Of a stretch of DNA of 38,437 bases, positions 8,050 to 16,415 are shown one piece after another (positions within the stretch are counted from its first letter, which is position 1; every line of letters starts with the position of its first letter). This DNA comes from Candidatus Obscuribacterales bacterium (GTDB lineage Bacteria > Cyanobacteriota > Vampirovibrionia > Obscuribacterales > Obscuribacteraceae), in NCBI GenBank assembly GCA_019752635.1, contig JAIELX010000043.1, positions 1 to 38,437 of the forward strand, written 5' to 3'. The position numbers and the translations under genes are program-made. Below the pieces are notes generated by a model that was given only the letters and a program-made list of their open reading frames with translations, did not search any database and had not been told where the DNA came from.

Positions 8050-9324
8050 CTACCTCTGCATCTGCTTCATCATATCTTGCAACTTTCTCATTGCATCCAT
8101 CATGTTACCGCCGTTGCCCCCGCTGCCGGGCAAGACTCCACCAAACGGATTCATCGGATTGTTTGGTACCGCAGCACCAGCACCGACGCTGGCGACCCTG
8201 TTGAGGGTTCCGTAGAGTACCACCTTGTTTAGGAATTTTCCATCCGTAGCATAGTTGACCGTGGCAGCTTGCAAATACAACCGGTTAGCGTCGATGCGGG
8301 TGAATCGCAATACACTCTCGCCATACCCGAGGCGGGTCTTTCCGGTTTGAGGATTCCGATCGGAATCCTGAGTCACAACCTGCTGTTCGATGATGTCGGG
8401 GCGCAACTGCCTGATCTCGTTTTTCATCAACCGGCTTTGCAACTGGTTTCCGGTCACTCCCGTGCCGTTCGTTAAGTCCCCCAGGTGAAGCGAATACATT
8501 ACAGGCACCTGCATGTTCTGCATGTTGGCAAACATGGGATTTCGTTGCGAGTCAATGCCGTAGGCTTTGGCCATGTTGGCGTTAAGCTCTCCCATCGATT
8601 GCATCGATTGGAACATCACCTGACACGGCTCCATATAGCTGCTGGCTCCGCGCGGATAGAACGTGATGGTGGTCTGCCCCTGTTTCCCCGGTGTCAAATA
8701 GTTGTACTCTTTGGTCGCCTCGGCGGAGTCCAGTTGATACTTGAGCGGTGAAAATGCCCGAGTAAAGATAGTCAAAGTACCGCTCCAGGTACCGCGAAAG
8801 TCCATGGGATAAGCACGCTGCACTTGCTGTGCGCCCGCGGCCAACGTGTTTGTCGCAGCTTTCCCGACAATTGGTTTGGCATCCAATGTGGTATCACGAA
8901 TAGGTTCCATCTTCTTCCACTTTAATGGAAGGACGGCTGAATTGCCCTTGCACAACTCTTCAATTCGTCCGGTTAGCACCAGCGCTTTACCGGAAGACTC
9001 CGGTGGTTTTGCAGCGGCAGGTACTGCTGCTTTCGGCGCGGGAGGCGTCACATACTTGAGGGGTGTTTTCGGCGCAGTAACAGCCGGTTCTTTTCCGGCA
9101 GACGCGGAAGCGTTGCCGACCGGCTCGGGCGCTCTATCGGAGGCGGCAGGCGTTGCAGGCGAAGCGGGCGTTGAGTCAGCCTGGTCGGCAGCGTCGCTGC
9201 TGGTCTTAGATGGCGCCGTCGAATCAACATCCGCGGCAGCCGCAGACAAAACGAAGGACGAACACAAAACCGTGAGCAAGCACAGGCTGCCCAACCTCTT
9301 GTGAAATTCCCTACAGCCGGACAT
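8050..9324 (-). CDS. Exported Pro/Ala-rich protein of unknown function
   Basis: 424 residues. The start at ATG 9324 (MSGCREFHKRLG) has GGAG ten bases upstream and places a signal peptide at the N-terminus (SLCLLTVLCSSFVLSAAAA). The frame is open to 9363, but the extra residues only push the signal inward. After it come about 90 residues rich in Ala, Pro, Ser and Thr, probably a disordered or periplasmic linker. A globular region of about 230 residues (YPMDFRGTWSGTLTIFTRAF onward) follows, and then a Gly/Asn/Met-rich tail (GSGGNGGNMMDAMRKLQDMM). The family is not recognised. It sits 42 bases after the DUF2807-like gene and one base before the HEAT gene, so all three are likely co-transcribed. 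Confidence 0.8.
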   Translation of the reverse strand: MSGCREFHKRLGSLCLLTVLCSSFVLSAAAADVDSTAPSKTSSDAADQADSTPASPATPAASDRAPEPVGNASASAGKEPAVTAPKTPLKYVTPPAPKAAVPAAAKPPESSGKALVLTGRIEELCKGNSAVLPLKWKKMEPIRDTTLDAKPIVGKAATNTLAAGAQQVQRAYPMDFRGTWSGTLTIFTRAFSPLKYQLDSAEATKEYNYLTPGKQGQTTITFYPRGASSYMEPCQVMFQSMQSMGELNANMAKAYGIDSQRNPMFANMQNMQVPVMYSLHLGDLTNGTGVTGNQLQSRLMKNEIRQLRPDIIEQQVVTQDSDRNPQTGKTRLGYGESVLRFTRIDANRLYLQAATVNYATDGKFLNKVVLYGTLNRVASVGAGAAVPNNPMNPFGGVLPGSGGNGGNMMDAMRKLQDMMKQMQR

Positions 9325-9366
9325 TGATTGCAATCTCCATGAACGCTTGAGGCTTGAGACCAAACG

Positions 9367-10245
9367 CTATTCCGTTATGTTTATTGTGCCCTGGCCGGCG
9401 TCCTTCTGCATTTTGTTGAATTTGCCTTTCAATGAAATGCTTCCGGTTCCAGAAATGGTTGCGTTGCTCATATCGGCACTACCGCGTTTCACAACGACCT
9501 GTCCGGTCCCCTGAATGTTAGCAACGAAGACTTTGGTCGAGACATCGCCTACTTCGGCCTTGCCTTTGCCGCGATTGTCGAGAACAGTCTTAGCAACCGC
9601 ATCGAGCTTGCCGGCCGTCAACGAGCTGTTGCCGAGAAGCGTGACCTCAAACGGACCGTCCTTCCACGAAGATACCTGTATCTCCGAATTCCCCGAGCTG
9701 CCTATCTTCAGACCGCCGGCAAAGTTCTCCGGAACTTGAAGTTCGACGATATCCGGTCCCGAACAGGTTCCAGGAATGTCCGACCCCTTGAGAGGCTCAA
9801 TCTTTTGGCCGCCGACGACGACTCCGTCTTTGCCCATCTGCAGACCGGACATTCTGCCACCCGGCAGCACATAGACCTGACCGTTGACAATGGCTCGTGA
9901 ACCGAGAGCGTCCGCCATCAGTCCTGTGCCTCTGCGCTCAGTGGCGAACCCGCACTGGCGAATGACGCGCCCTTCCACATGCCAGTTTCGAGGGCAATTG
10001 CTATTGACGATGATTTCGGTGGAGTTTGGAACTCGCTTCACGTTAACACGTGCATCTTCAACAATGAGAATCAGTTCAGGGCTGGAGTTTGGAACAGTGG
10101 CGAAACGCACTGTCTGCCCGTTTCCTTCTGGAGCTGCTTTCTTGTCCACGTTTACTTCCGTCTTAGAGGCTTCTGCCTGCATGACAATACCACTTAACAC
10201 GGCAATTGCCAGCGTCATGCCGATAACGACTTTACTGCGCCTCAT
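9367..10245 (-). CDS. Exported beta-solenoid protein, DUF2807 (GIN-domain) type
   Basis: 292 residues. ATG 10245 (MRRSKVVIGM) follows GGGAGAGGT, a strong ribosome-binding site, and begins a signal peptide (IGMTLAIAVLSGIVMQAEA). The mature part has short repeating beta strands with alternating Gly/Asn turns (GSSGNSEIQVSSWKDGPFEV, GTGQVVVKRGSADMSNATIS, GTGSISLKGKF). This is the pattern of DUF2807, the putative auto-transporter adhesin head-like domain, and predicts a right-handed beta-solenoid at the cell surface or in the periplasm. First gene of the minus-strand run down to 5525. Domain identity comes from pattern reading only, so moderate confidence. Confidence 0.75.
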   Translation of the reverse strand: MRRSKVVIGMTLAIAVLSGIVMQAEASKTEVNVDKKAAPEGNGQTVRFATVPNSSPELILIVEDARVNVKRVPNSTEIIVNSNCPRNWHVEGRVIRQCGFATERRGTGLMADALGSRAIVNGQVYVLPGGRMSGLQMGKDGVVVGGQKIEPLKGSDIPGTCSGPDIVELQVPENFAGGLKIGSSGNSEIQVSSWKDGPFEVTLLGNSSLTAGKLDAVAKTVLDNRGKGKAEVGDVSTKVFVANIQGTGQVVVKRGSADMSNATISGTGSISLKGKFNKMQKDAGQGTINITE

Positions 10246-10367
10246 ATTACCTCTCCCGCCGCGGACTAACCACTCAATCATAGCTTAGATTGATCCAAAC
10301 CGCCGTACAGTCGCGAGACTACAGCACCGAGGGCATCCACAGCAGATAGGAAGACGCATCCGCCGAC

Positions 10368-11342
10368 TTACCGACCCAGAACGGGCGCACCGTTTAGAAT
10401 TTCGTCGATCTTAACCGTTAGCTCGGGAGGAAGCTTCGTGCCCGCAGCTTTCACGTTTTGCTTAATCTGGTCCAACTTACTGGCACCGATAATGACACTG
10501 CTAATCGCAGGCAAGCGAAGGCACCATGCCAGCGCCATTTGCGGCATCGTCATGCCGTTTTGTTCAGCCACTTTGACCAACTTCTGAACTGTTTCCAAAA
10601 CAGGGGCTTCCAATCCGCCGCGCGATCGCATGAAGACACCTTCACGCTCTTTAGCGCCCCGACTATCTGCAGGCGGCGCCTGATTCGGCTTGTACTTGCC
10701 TGTCAAAATGCCTTGCGCAAGCGGAGAAAATACAACTTGCCCGAGCCCGTGGCTTTCGCTCACAGGGATAACTTCCTTCTCAATATCGCGAGCCAGCATG
10801 TTGTAGCACGGTTGGTTCGATACCGGGGGTGGTGCGTGCATCGCGCGCGCTACTTCAAATGCTTCGCGGATCTTCTCAGCGGGCCACTCACTCACGCCCC
10901 AGTAAAGAATCTTTCCTTGACGTGTCAAATTCTCCATCGTCAATACAAGTTCTTCGATTGGCGTTTCAGGATCATACCGGTGACACTGATAGAGATCGAT
11001 GTAATCCACTTTCATTCTCTTGAGGCTGGCGTGACACTGCTCAACAACGTGCTTGCGTGACAGTCCTTTGTCGTTCGGACCAGCAGCCATCGGGAAGAAC
11101 ACCTTCGATGCCAGCACAATATCATCGCGTTTCATGGAACTGAGCGCTTTACCCACAACTTCTTCGGCCCTTCCGCCTGCATAAACATTGGCGGTGTCAA
11201 TAAAGTTGATGCCTTGCGCAAAAGCAAAATGAATCTGCTTTACCGAATCATGCTCTTCAACGTGCCCGCCATAAGTTAGCCAGCTACCCAAGCCGACTTC
11301 GCTAACCTTGACGCCCCATTTTCCGATCTTTCTGTACTGCAT
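10368..11342 (-). CDS. Aldo/keto reductase, Kv-beta/YghZ-like
   Basis: NADPH-dependent reductase of the AKR superfamily, cytoplasmic, 324 residues. The catalytic tetrad is visible: Asp49 and Tyr54 in FIDTANVYAGG, Lys80 in VLASKVFF and His121 in DLYQCHRYD. The family segments YWGVSEW, QPCYNMLARDIE (Kv-beta-like), FSPLAQGILTGKY and a C-terminal SSVIIGASKLDQIKQN are present. These features place it with the potassium-channel beta-subunit/YghZ type (AKR6/AKR14). ATG 11342 has GGAGAAATCTT before it. It lies 68 bases after the AmpG-like permease gene on the same strand. Substrate unknown. Confidence 0.93.
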   Translation of the reverse strand: MQYRKIGKWGVKVSEVGLGSWLTYGGHVEEHDSVKQIHFAFAQGINFIDTANVYAGGRAEEVVGKALSSMKRDDIVLASKVFFPMAAGPNDKGLSRKHVVEQCHASLKRMKVDYIDLYQCHRYDPETPIEELVLTMENLTRQGKILYWGVSEWPAEKIREAFEVARAMHAPPPVSNQPCYNMLARDIEKEVIPVSESHGLGQVVFSPLAQGILTGKYKPNQAPPADSRGAKEREGVFMRSRGGLEAPVLETVQKLVKVAEQNGMTMPQMALAWCLRLPAISSVIIGASKLDQIKQNVKAAGTKLPPELTVKIDEILNGAPVLGR

Positions 11343-11410
11343 AAGATTTCTCCGGGCTGACTACGCCATGCAAATACGTTTTGCAGTTGCGCGCATCAAC
11401 CGTCAAGAAA

Positions 11411-12895
11411 CTATGCCGGCTGATCGCGCTTTTCATCTTCCCTCCAGTACGGAAGAAAGAAGATGGTTATCATACCGGGAATTGACAGCAGAAAACTGAC
11501 CAGGAAGAAATTTGCATAGCCAAGCGATTGGTACAAGTAACCGCTAAGCGTTCCGGGAATTAACATGCCCAGCGTCATAAGCCCCGTTGCCACCGCATAG
11601 TGAGCGGCCTTGAATTCAGTATTGACCGTGCGCAAGATGAAAACCATAAACGCCGACACGCCCAACCCGTATGCGAACTGTTCGATTGAGTTGACTACAT
11701 ACAGCCATTCGATACCCGGGCGCATCGTAGCTAGCAAGAAATAGAGAATGATTGCCGAGTTTTGAAACAGCGCCAACGGCCAGAACCACTTGCGCAAACC
11801 ATCCTTGCTGAGCAACCACCCCCCGACCAACCCGCCGACTAGTAAAAAGACAACGCCAACTGTTCCGTAGAGAATGCCGATGTCTTGCACGGACAGCCCC
11901 ATGCCGCCTTTGGTGACAGGGTCTTGCAAAAAGTTGGTCGCTTGCTTCAACATAAGGGCATCGCCCAAGCGGAACAACAAAATGTAGCAGACGATAGCAA
12001 TCGATTGGGGTTGATTGAAATAGGTGATGATGGCGGAGACAAATTTTCCGCCAGTCATAGCACCATGATTCGGCACCGAAGGCAAGGCTTGCGCCGACGA
12101 AGAATCGCCTCCATTAGTGCTCGCCGATTGAGAGGAGGAAATGGAACCGGCTTGCGTTCCGGAAACAGCAGCGGTCTGACCGCTTCCCGCCACCAGTGCC
12201 ACATCAGGCTCGCGAAACAGCAGTGCGCTGGCACCCTGATTGCGAGGTAAATACCAGGAGTGGAACAGCGCCAAGGCGCCGAGAACTCCAGCCATAACCA
12301 AAAATGAGCACGCCCATCCTGTAGTTAGTCCGTGAATTTTCTCAAGATAGCCTGCAAACCAGACCATGGCGCCGGTAGCGAACAACCAGGCCATCTTGTA
12401 AGCGGCGCTGCGAATTCCTACATAAAAGGATTGCTGATCTTTGTTCAGGACGTCAAGATAATATCCGTCAATTGAAATGTCGTGAGTGGCCGAGGCGAGA
12501 GCGATTAGGGCAAGGATGAGAACAGCAAGCGCAAGCATGTCGGTGACACCGGCCATCGCAGCCGGATCATCTACAAACGTCTTAAAAATAGCCAGTCCAA
12601 GTCCAGTGTCCGGCACACCGAAGTACACAACGGCCGCAAGAATGGTGCACAGCACCGCCAACGAAATCTGTGCAAACAGTACCCACAACCGCTTGGTGCC
12701 TTTGAAGTCAACCAGAGGCGCCCAGAGGAACTTGAAACTCCACGGAAGCGAAAGCAAGGTGCACAAACCGATGAAAACATTACTTGCACCGAGGCTCTTA
12801 AAAAACACACCGGACATCATCATGACAATGGCGTACGGCAGCCCCTCGGCGAAATATAGAGTTGGAATATATATTCCCGGTTTCTTGTTGGACAT
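11411..12895 (-). CDS. MFS permease, AmpG-like
   Basis: 494-residue integral membrane transporter of the major facilitator superfamily. The N-terminus reads IYIPTLYFAEGLPYAIV, then PWSFKFLWAPLVD and ATHDISIDGYYLD. These match the AmpG/acetyl-CoA-transporter branch, whose best known member imports muropeptides for cell-wall recycling. About twelve hydrophobic segments are seen, with a Ser/Gly-rich cytoplasmic loop near residues 275-305 between the two halves. The frame is open to 12988, but family similarity begins at ATG 12895 (MSNKKPG). No good Shine-Dalgarno sequence is visible there, so the start is less sure. Substrate unknown; no amidase or beta-lactamase lies beside it. Confidence 0.87.
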   Translation of the reverse strand: MSNKKPGIYIPTLYFAEGLPYAIVMMMSGVFFKSLGASNVFIGLCTLLSLPWSFKFLWAPLVDFKGTKRLWVLFAQISLAVLCTILAAVVYFGVPDTGLGLAIFKTFVDDPAAMAGVTDMLALAVLILALIALASATHDISIDGYYLDVLNKDQQSFYVGIRSAAYKMAWLFATGAMVWFAGYLEKIHGLTTGWACSFLVMAGVLGALALFHSWYLPRNQGASALLFREPDVALVAGSGQTAAVSGTQAGSISSSQSASTNGGDSSSAQALPSVPNHGAMTGGKFVSAIITYFNQPQSIAIVCYILLFRLGDALMLKQATNFLQDPVTKGGMGLSVQDIGILYGTVGVVFLLVGGLVGGWLLSKDGLRKWFWPLALFQNSAIILYFLLATMRPGIEWLYVVNSIEQFAYGLGVSAFMVFILRTVNTEFKAAHYAVATGLMTLGMLIPGTLSGYLYQSLGYANFFLVSFLLSIPGMITIFFLPYWREDEKRDQPA

Positions 12896-13205
12896 CTGTT
12901 TATCGGAAGCGACGCTACAAACTGAGCTTATCAGAAAACTCGGCAAATCGCGGGATTTGCTCGCTGCGGGCACCCGCTGATGAGCCAAGCGCCGGTATGC
13001 GCCCGACTCATCTTGTTGAGCCGGTATAATGCTGCGCGCTTTAGCGAGTACTTTTTTGGTTCCCCGCTAAAGACTTGACGCGAGAAAGAGAGTCTTCCGG
13101 AGATCCGATGGGGAACATCGATTCAGTAGAAACGCCATTTGCGTAAATGCGTAGAGAGCCGTTTTGCTAAGCAACGTGGAGGGATTGGCTGAAGCGAGGG
13201 AAATA
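12896..13205. other. Leader region upstream of the AmpG-like gene with a stem-loop
   Basis: 310 bases between two minus-strand genes. An 8-bp inverted repeat, CTTTAGCG (13039-13046) and CGCTAAAG (13065-13072), encloses an 18-base loop. On the minus strand the loop includes GGGGAACCAAAAAAG. It could be a leader structure or the terminator-like end of the upstream gene. I do not recognise a known riboswitch. Confidence 0.4.
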
Positions 13206-14195
13206 TTACTGCGCCTCAGTTTTGATACGCTTGATCAGTATGTCGAACTTCGGAACTACATTTTTTGCTTTGTACTCGAAGCGACTGTCAACCTGCTCGA
13301 ACGTTTGCTTCGGATGAATGTCATATCGTCCACCTTTGCTGAGAAAACTTTTGTCAGGCTCGAAGACTATTCGCAGCTGTCCAATTGGACCGTTCCAATA
13401 CGTTGCTGTTCTCAAAAGATAGGTAATTGAATCCTCGGCAGCCGATGAACTGATGCTCTTGTAGCTGACCTCGAGAGGTTCCGAAAGGCCTTTATGCAGC
13501 TCCAAATCGAACGTGTACCAGACTAAACTCTGCTGCCCTACAGCCCAATCACCTTCTCCGAACACCGTCTCGCTCAGAACTTTCATTATGCGCTCAATTT
13601 TTGCACCAGACAGTTTCGGCGAGGCCTTCAGGAGACGTTCAGCGTCCGCTGCGCTCCTTGCGAGCTTGCGCAGATCGAGGAAATCCGGCGCTTCGGAAAC
13701 AATGCTAACCAGATTAGCTGCTACCAAATCGTCGGCGATATCCTGCAAATCAGCCTTAGGGTAGAGCGACGGCGTAGATCGAGACAACTCTCGGTGAGGA
13801 ATTCTTTTGCCACCGAATCTGATATCAAACGAAGTCAGCCCACCATTGCTGTCACCGGCCCGGTGAATGTACGTAACTATCGGGAAGCCAACTTTAATCG
13901 TTCGTGCGCTCGATGTCCGGTTCTGAAACCGATAGACCGCTCGGTACTCGATGGCTCGAACTTCCATCGGATTGCCGCCTGGCACAAATGAAGGGAGCGA
14001 GGATTTTGCACCGTCTCTGATTGTCAGAGTCTCTTCTGCGATAACAACGCCTGGTATCGTCTTGAGAGAAAACGGCAAAAGAGAAGTGCCGGAACTACCT
14101 ATGGGCGCAGGATTGCCGTAGGCAGGGCATCGCGGTGCAAGGCAGGCAAGAACAAGTACCAGCGCATGCAAATGACGGTGATGGCTTAGGTGCAT
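13206..14195 (-). CDS. Exported protein, DUF4424-like
   Basis: 329 residues with a signal peptide (HLHALVLVLACLAPRCPAYG). The mature part is beta-rich: IPGVVIAEETLTIRDG, VRAIEYRAVYRFQNR, VGFPIV, and a late WYTFDLELHKG followed by TYLLRTATYWNGPIGQLRIV. The last segment, with a trans-membrane-potential-style Tyr-Trp-x-Gly turn before a beta strand, recalls DUF4424 (periplasmic proteins of unknown role). A helical insert (about 150-210) is rich in Ala, Leu and Ser. ATG 14195 has no obvious ribosome-binding site. It follows the papain-like gene by about 250 bases on the same strand. Family match is tentative. Confidence 0.7.
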   Translation of the reverse strand: MHLSHHRHLHALVLVLACLAPRCPAYGNPAPIGSSGTSLLPFSLKTIPGVVIAEETLTIRDGAKSSLPSFVPGGNPMEVRAIEYRAVYRFQNRTSSARTIKVGFPIVTYIHRAGDSNGGLTSFDIRFGGKRIPHRELSRSTPSLYPKADLQDIADDLVAANLVSIVSEAPDFLDLRKLARSAADAERLLKASPKLSGAKIERIMKVLSETVFGEGDWAVGQQSLVWYTFDLELHKGLSEPLEVSYKSISSSAAEDSITYLLRTATYWNGPIGQLRIVFEPDKSFLSKGGRYDIHPKQTFEQVDSRFEYKAKNVVPKFDILIKRIKTEAQ

Positions 14196-14442
14196 GACAT
14201 TGATGGTAGCATGCGCCCCTCCAGCATCTCTACCCGGCAGTTGCCGGAAGACACGGGTGTATTAATTGAAAAGAGTTCAGTGGTTTGGCACGGGCTTAGA
14301 TTAGCTCCGCTTGGCAAGCGCGCTCGCAAGGAACCTCTCCGGCTCCCGCGTGCCGCTGGGCGATATAAGCGAAACCTCTCGAGGAATGCACCAGTACGCT
14401 TATTGACGAAAAATGCGCGAACAGGCGCGACGAAACCCTTCC

Positions 14443-16242
14443 CTAGCGGCGATTGTAGTTACCGAGGTGGTTGACGGTGCCCAACGTGCGAATGCTATCG
14501 CCGCGCAGGTATGCGGCAGCCTGACGATAGCCACCTCTGAATATGTTTTCGAAGTTCTCACCGAGCGCAACATCATAGGTGGTGGCGCACGCAATTCCAG
14601 CCATCACGGGAATTGCAACTTTGGCAGGCATATTTTTGGTGCCAAGTTTAGTCATGATGTCCGTAGTCAATCCAAAGCCGATTTCATAGCCAAGCGAGGT
14701 CATGAGCACTCGACCGGTTAGTCCAACGGCATGTTCCGGTCCTTCACTCAAAGCACGATGAAGATCGTTCGTACCGATTACAATAGCGGCCGCAGCCAGT
14801 GCAGAACCACCGCGCCATGCCATTTTCGAGAGAGCGCTGCGTTCCACCAGCGCAACCGCTCCGCCAGGACCAACAACTTTGCTGGTGAGCGCGTGTGATC
14901 GAAAGGCGGTTTGATAAAGCGCGGTCATGCTACAGCCGGCGAGTGATGCTCGCGCGACGTCGTGCGCATCCATCTTGCTGACGTTCTTCTTCAAATTGTC
15001 CCAAACCTGCCCAAAGGGCGGTCGAGACCGCATGGCTTCGTACAGCTCGGTGCTACTTGTGCAAGGCTTCTCACCGGGCTTACCTGTGAGATCCTGTTTG
15101 CTACCGTACTGATTGTCGACTGAGATCCGGTCAGTCGCCGGATCATAATCAGTTATAGTTACAGCATGTCTGGCAAATCGATTCGCGTCTGATCCAAATG
15201 GTGGCATTGCTGCATCAACAATAAGTAGACAGGGAAACTTGTTCTCGTTCTTAAGGCGAGTGAGCGTAGATCGCAGATCCGCGGGACTATCGACCGAGAC
15301 CACTCCCTTTTTCTTGGAGTAGCTGTTTCTCTCCAGTATCAGATCCTCTTCACGCTTTCCAGTGATCTGCTCGTTGATGTTGATCAACTCATCGACATCA
15401 AGTTGCGGGGCGTCTGCATCTCCCCTCTTTAGAGTAAATCGCTGAGGAGGGTTAACGGCTGTGTTCTCTATGTATTCGCCGGTTTTGCCACCGGTTGATT
15501 TTTCTTGCCCGTAGCGAATGTTGCCTTTTCCGGCAAACTTGCCGTCAGGCATGGTGTTCTGGTTCGACCAGTGAACGTTCACGGCGCCGAGCTGAAACAA
15601 CTGACTTGCATAGTTGCGCGCGCTACTATCAAAGCGATAGAGTTGCGCTTCAAGATCCTTATCCAACGACGGCACTGTTATTTGGCGTCCATTCGCGGCG
15701 ACAAGGAAACCATTCACTGCCAGGTCAGCGACAACAGCTGCAGCGATGGATGGAGTGCGGGTATAGGTTCTGGTTTCCAGCGAAGTCACATTGCAGGTGT
15801 TGTGATTTCCCTGATCAATTCGATTAGGCATGGCCGCGTTCTGCACCACAAGCCGCGCCAGGAGTAACCGATCCGGTTCGGGCACCTTGCCCTCGGAAGT
15901 CATCACTCGATAGACCTGCAATAACGTACCTGCGCGTTCCGCAGTCGATACCCCCTTTCTATCATCAAAAGCGCGTATCCACTTTGCGAATTCGGCGTTG
16001 TCTTCCTTGCTCATTCGTTTGGAAGCCAAAGACAAAACGTCATCGCGGAGGCTGTTCAACACAGTCTCCCGCGTCAGCGCGTCGCGCTCGCCAGCAGGTT
16101 TCTCCAATATTGATTTAAAGAGTGCGTCACTGTTAGCCCTGACGGGCGCCTGATTCGCATCGTCTCTAAGTTGTCCGGCAGCCAACTGGGCTACTTCATT
16201 CAACACGGATCGATCCGCGTTGGGTCTTCTGACTTCCGCCAT
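14443..16242 (-). CDS. Papain-like cysteine-peptidase-fold protein
   Basis: 599 residues. ATG 16242 (MAEVRRPNAD) is preferred over the GTG three codons upstream. After an alpha-helical N-terminus (1-140) comes DQGNHNTCNVTSLETR with a candidate nucleophile Cys150. About 210 residues later RFARHAVTITDYD gives a candidate His359, followed by ISVDNQYGS with Asp376/Asn377. This Cys-His-Asn/Asp order and the turn after His match papain-like (C39/C58/CHAP-like) folds. The C-terminal third has two hydrophobic stretches (ALAAAAIVIG and VAIPVMAGIACATTYDVAL), possibly membrane-inserting. No signal peptide. It is divergent from the S41 peptidase gene. An effector, toxin or self-processing protease is possible; activity is inferred only from motif order. 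Confidence 0.72.
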   Translation of the reverse strand: MAEVRRPNADRSVLNEVAQLAAGQLRDDANQAPVRANSDALFKSILEKPAGERDALTRETVLNSLRDDVLSLASKRMSKEDNAEFAKWIRAFDDRKGVSTAERAGTLLQVYRVMTSEGKVPEPDRLLLARLVVQNAAMPNRIDQGNHNTCNVTSLETRTYTRTPSIAAAVVADLAVNGFLVAANGRQITVPSLDKDLEAQLYRFDSSARNYASQLFQLGAVNVHWSNQNTMPDGKFAGKGNIRYGQEKSTGGKTGEYIENTAVNPPQRFTLKRGDADAPQLDVDELININEQITGKREEDLILERNSYSKKKGVVSVDSPADLRSTLTRLKNENKFPCLLIVDAAMPPFGSDANRFARHAVTITDYDPATDRISVDNQYGSKQDLTGKPGEKPCTSSTELYEAMRSRPPFGQVWDNLKKNVSKMDAHDVARASLAGCSMTALYQTAFRSHALTSKVVGPGGAVALVERSALSKMAWRGGSALAAAAIVIGTNDLHRALSEGPEHAVGLTGRVLMTSLGYEIGFGLTTDIMTKLGTKNMPAKVAIPVMAGIACATTYDVALGENFENIFRGGYRQAAAYLRGDSIRTLGTVNHLGNYNRR

Positions 16243-16415
16243 TGCGTTCACCCAGATGAAGAGTATTCATTTTGCCCAATGCGACTATATGGCAACTTCG
16301 TGGCATTTTCGTTGGCCTTCATTCGTGGTTTTCCCAAACGGCTGTGAGACAATCCTCGGCGGCGAAAGCTGGTAGAATCGCGCAGCAACGTTTGACGACA
16401 GGAGTAAGCCGCAGG

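Noticed and set aside
8846..9304. 152-codon plus-strand frame
   Set aside because: It is antisense to the Ala/Pro-rich exported protein and explained by its biased codons.
10458..11060. 200-codon plus-strand frame
   Set aside because: It is antisense to the aldo/keto reductase, whose catalytic residues are intact.
13025..13030. TATAAT as a promoter -10 on the plus strand
   Set aside because: The only TTG-like hexamer upstream is six bases away, and no plus-strand gene follows.
12896..13100. Riboswitch (ydaO-like GGGGAACC)
   Set aside because: Only a short match is present; the rest of the conserved core is missing.
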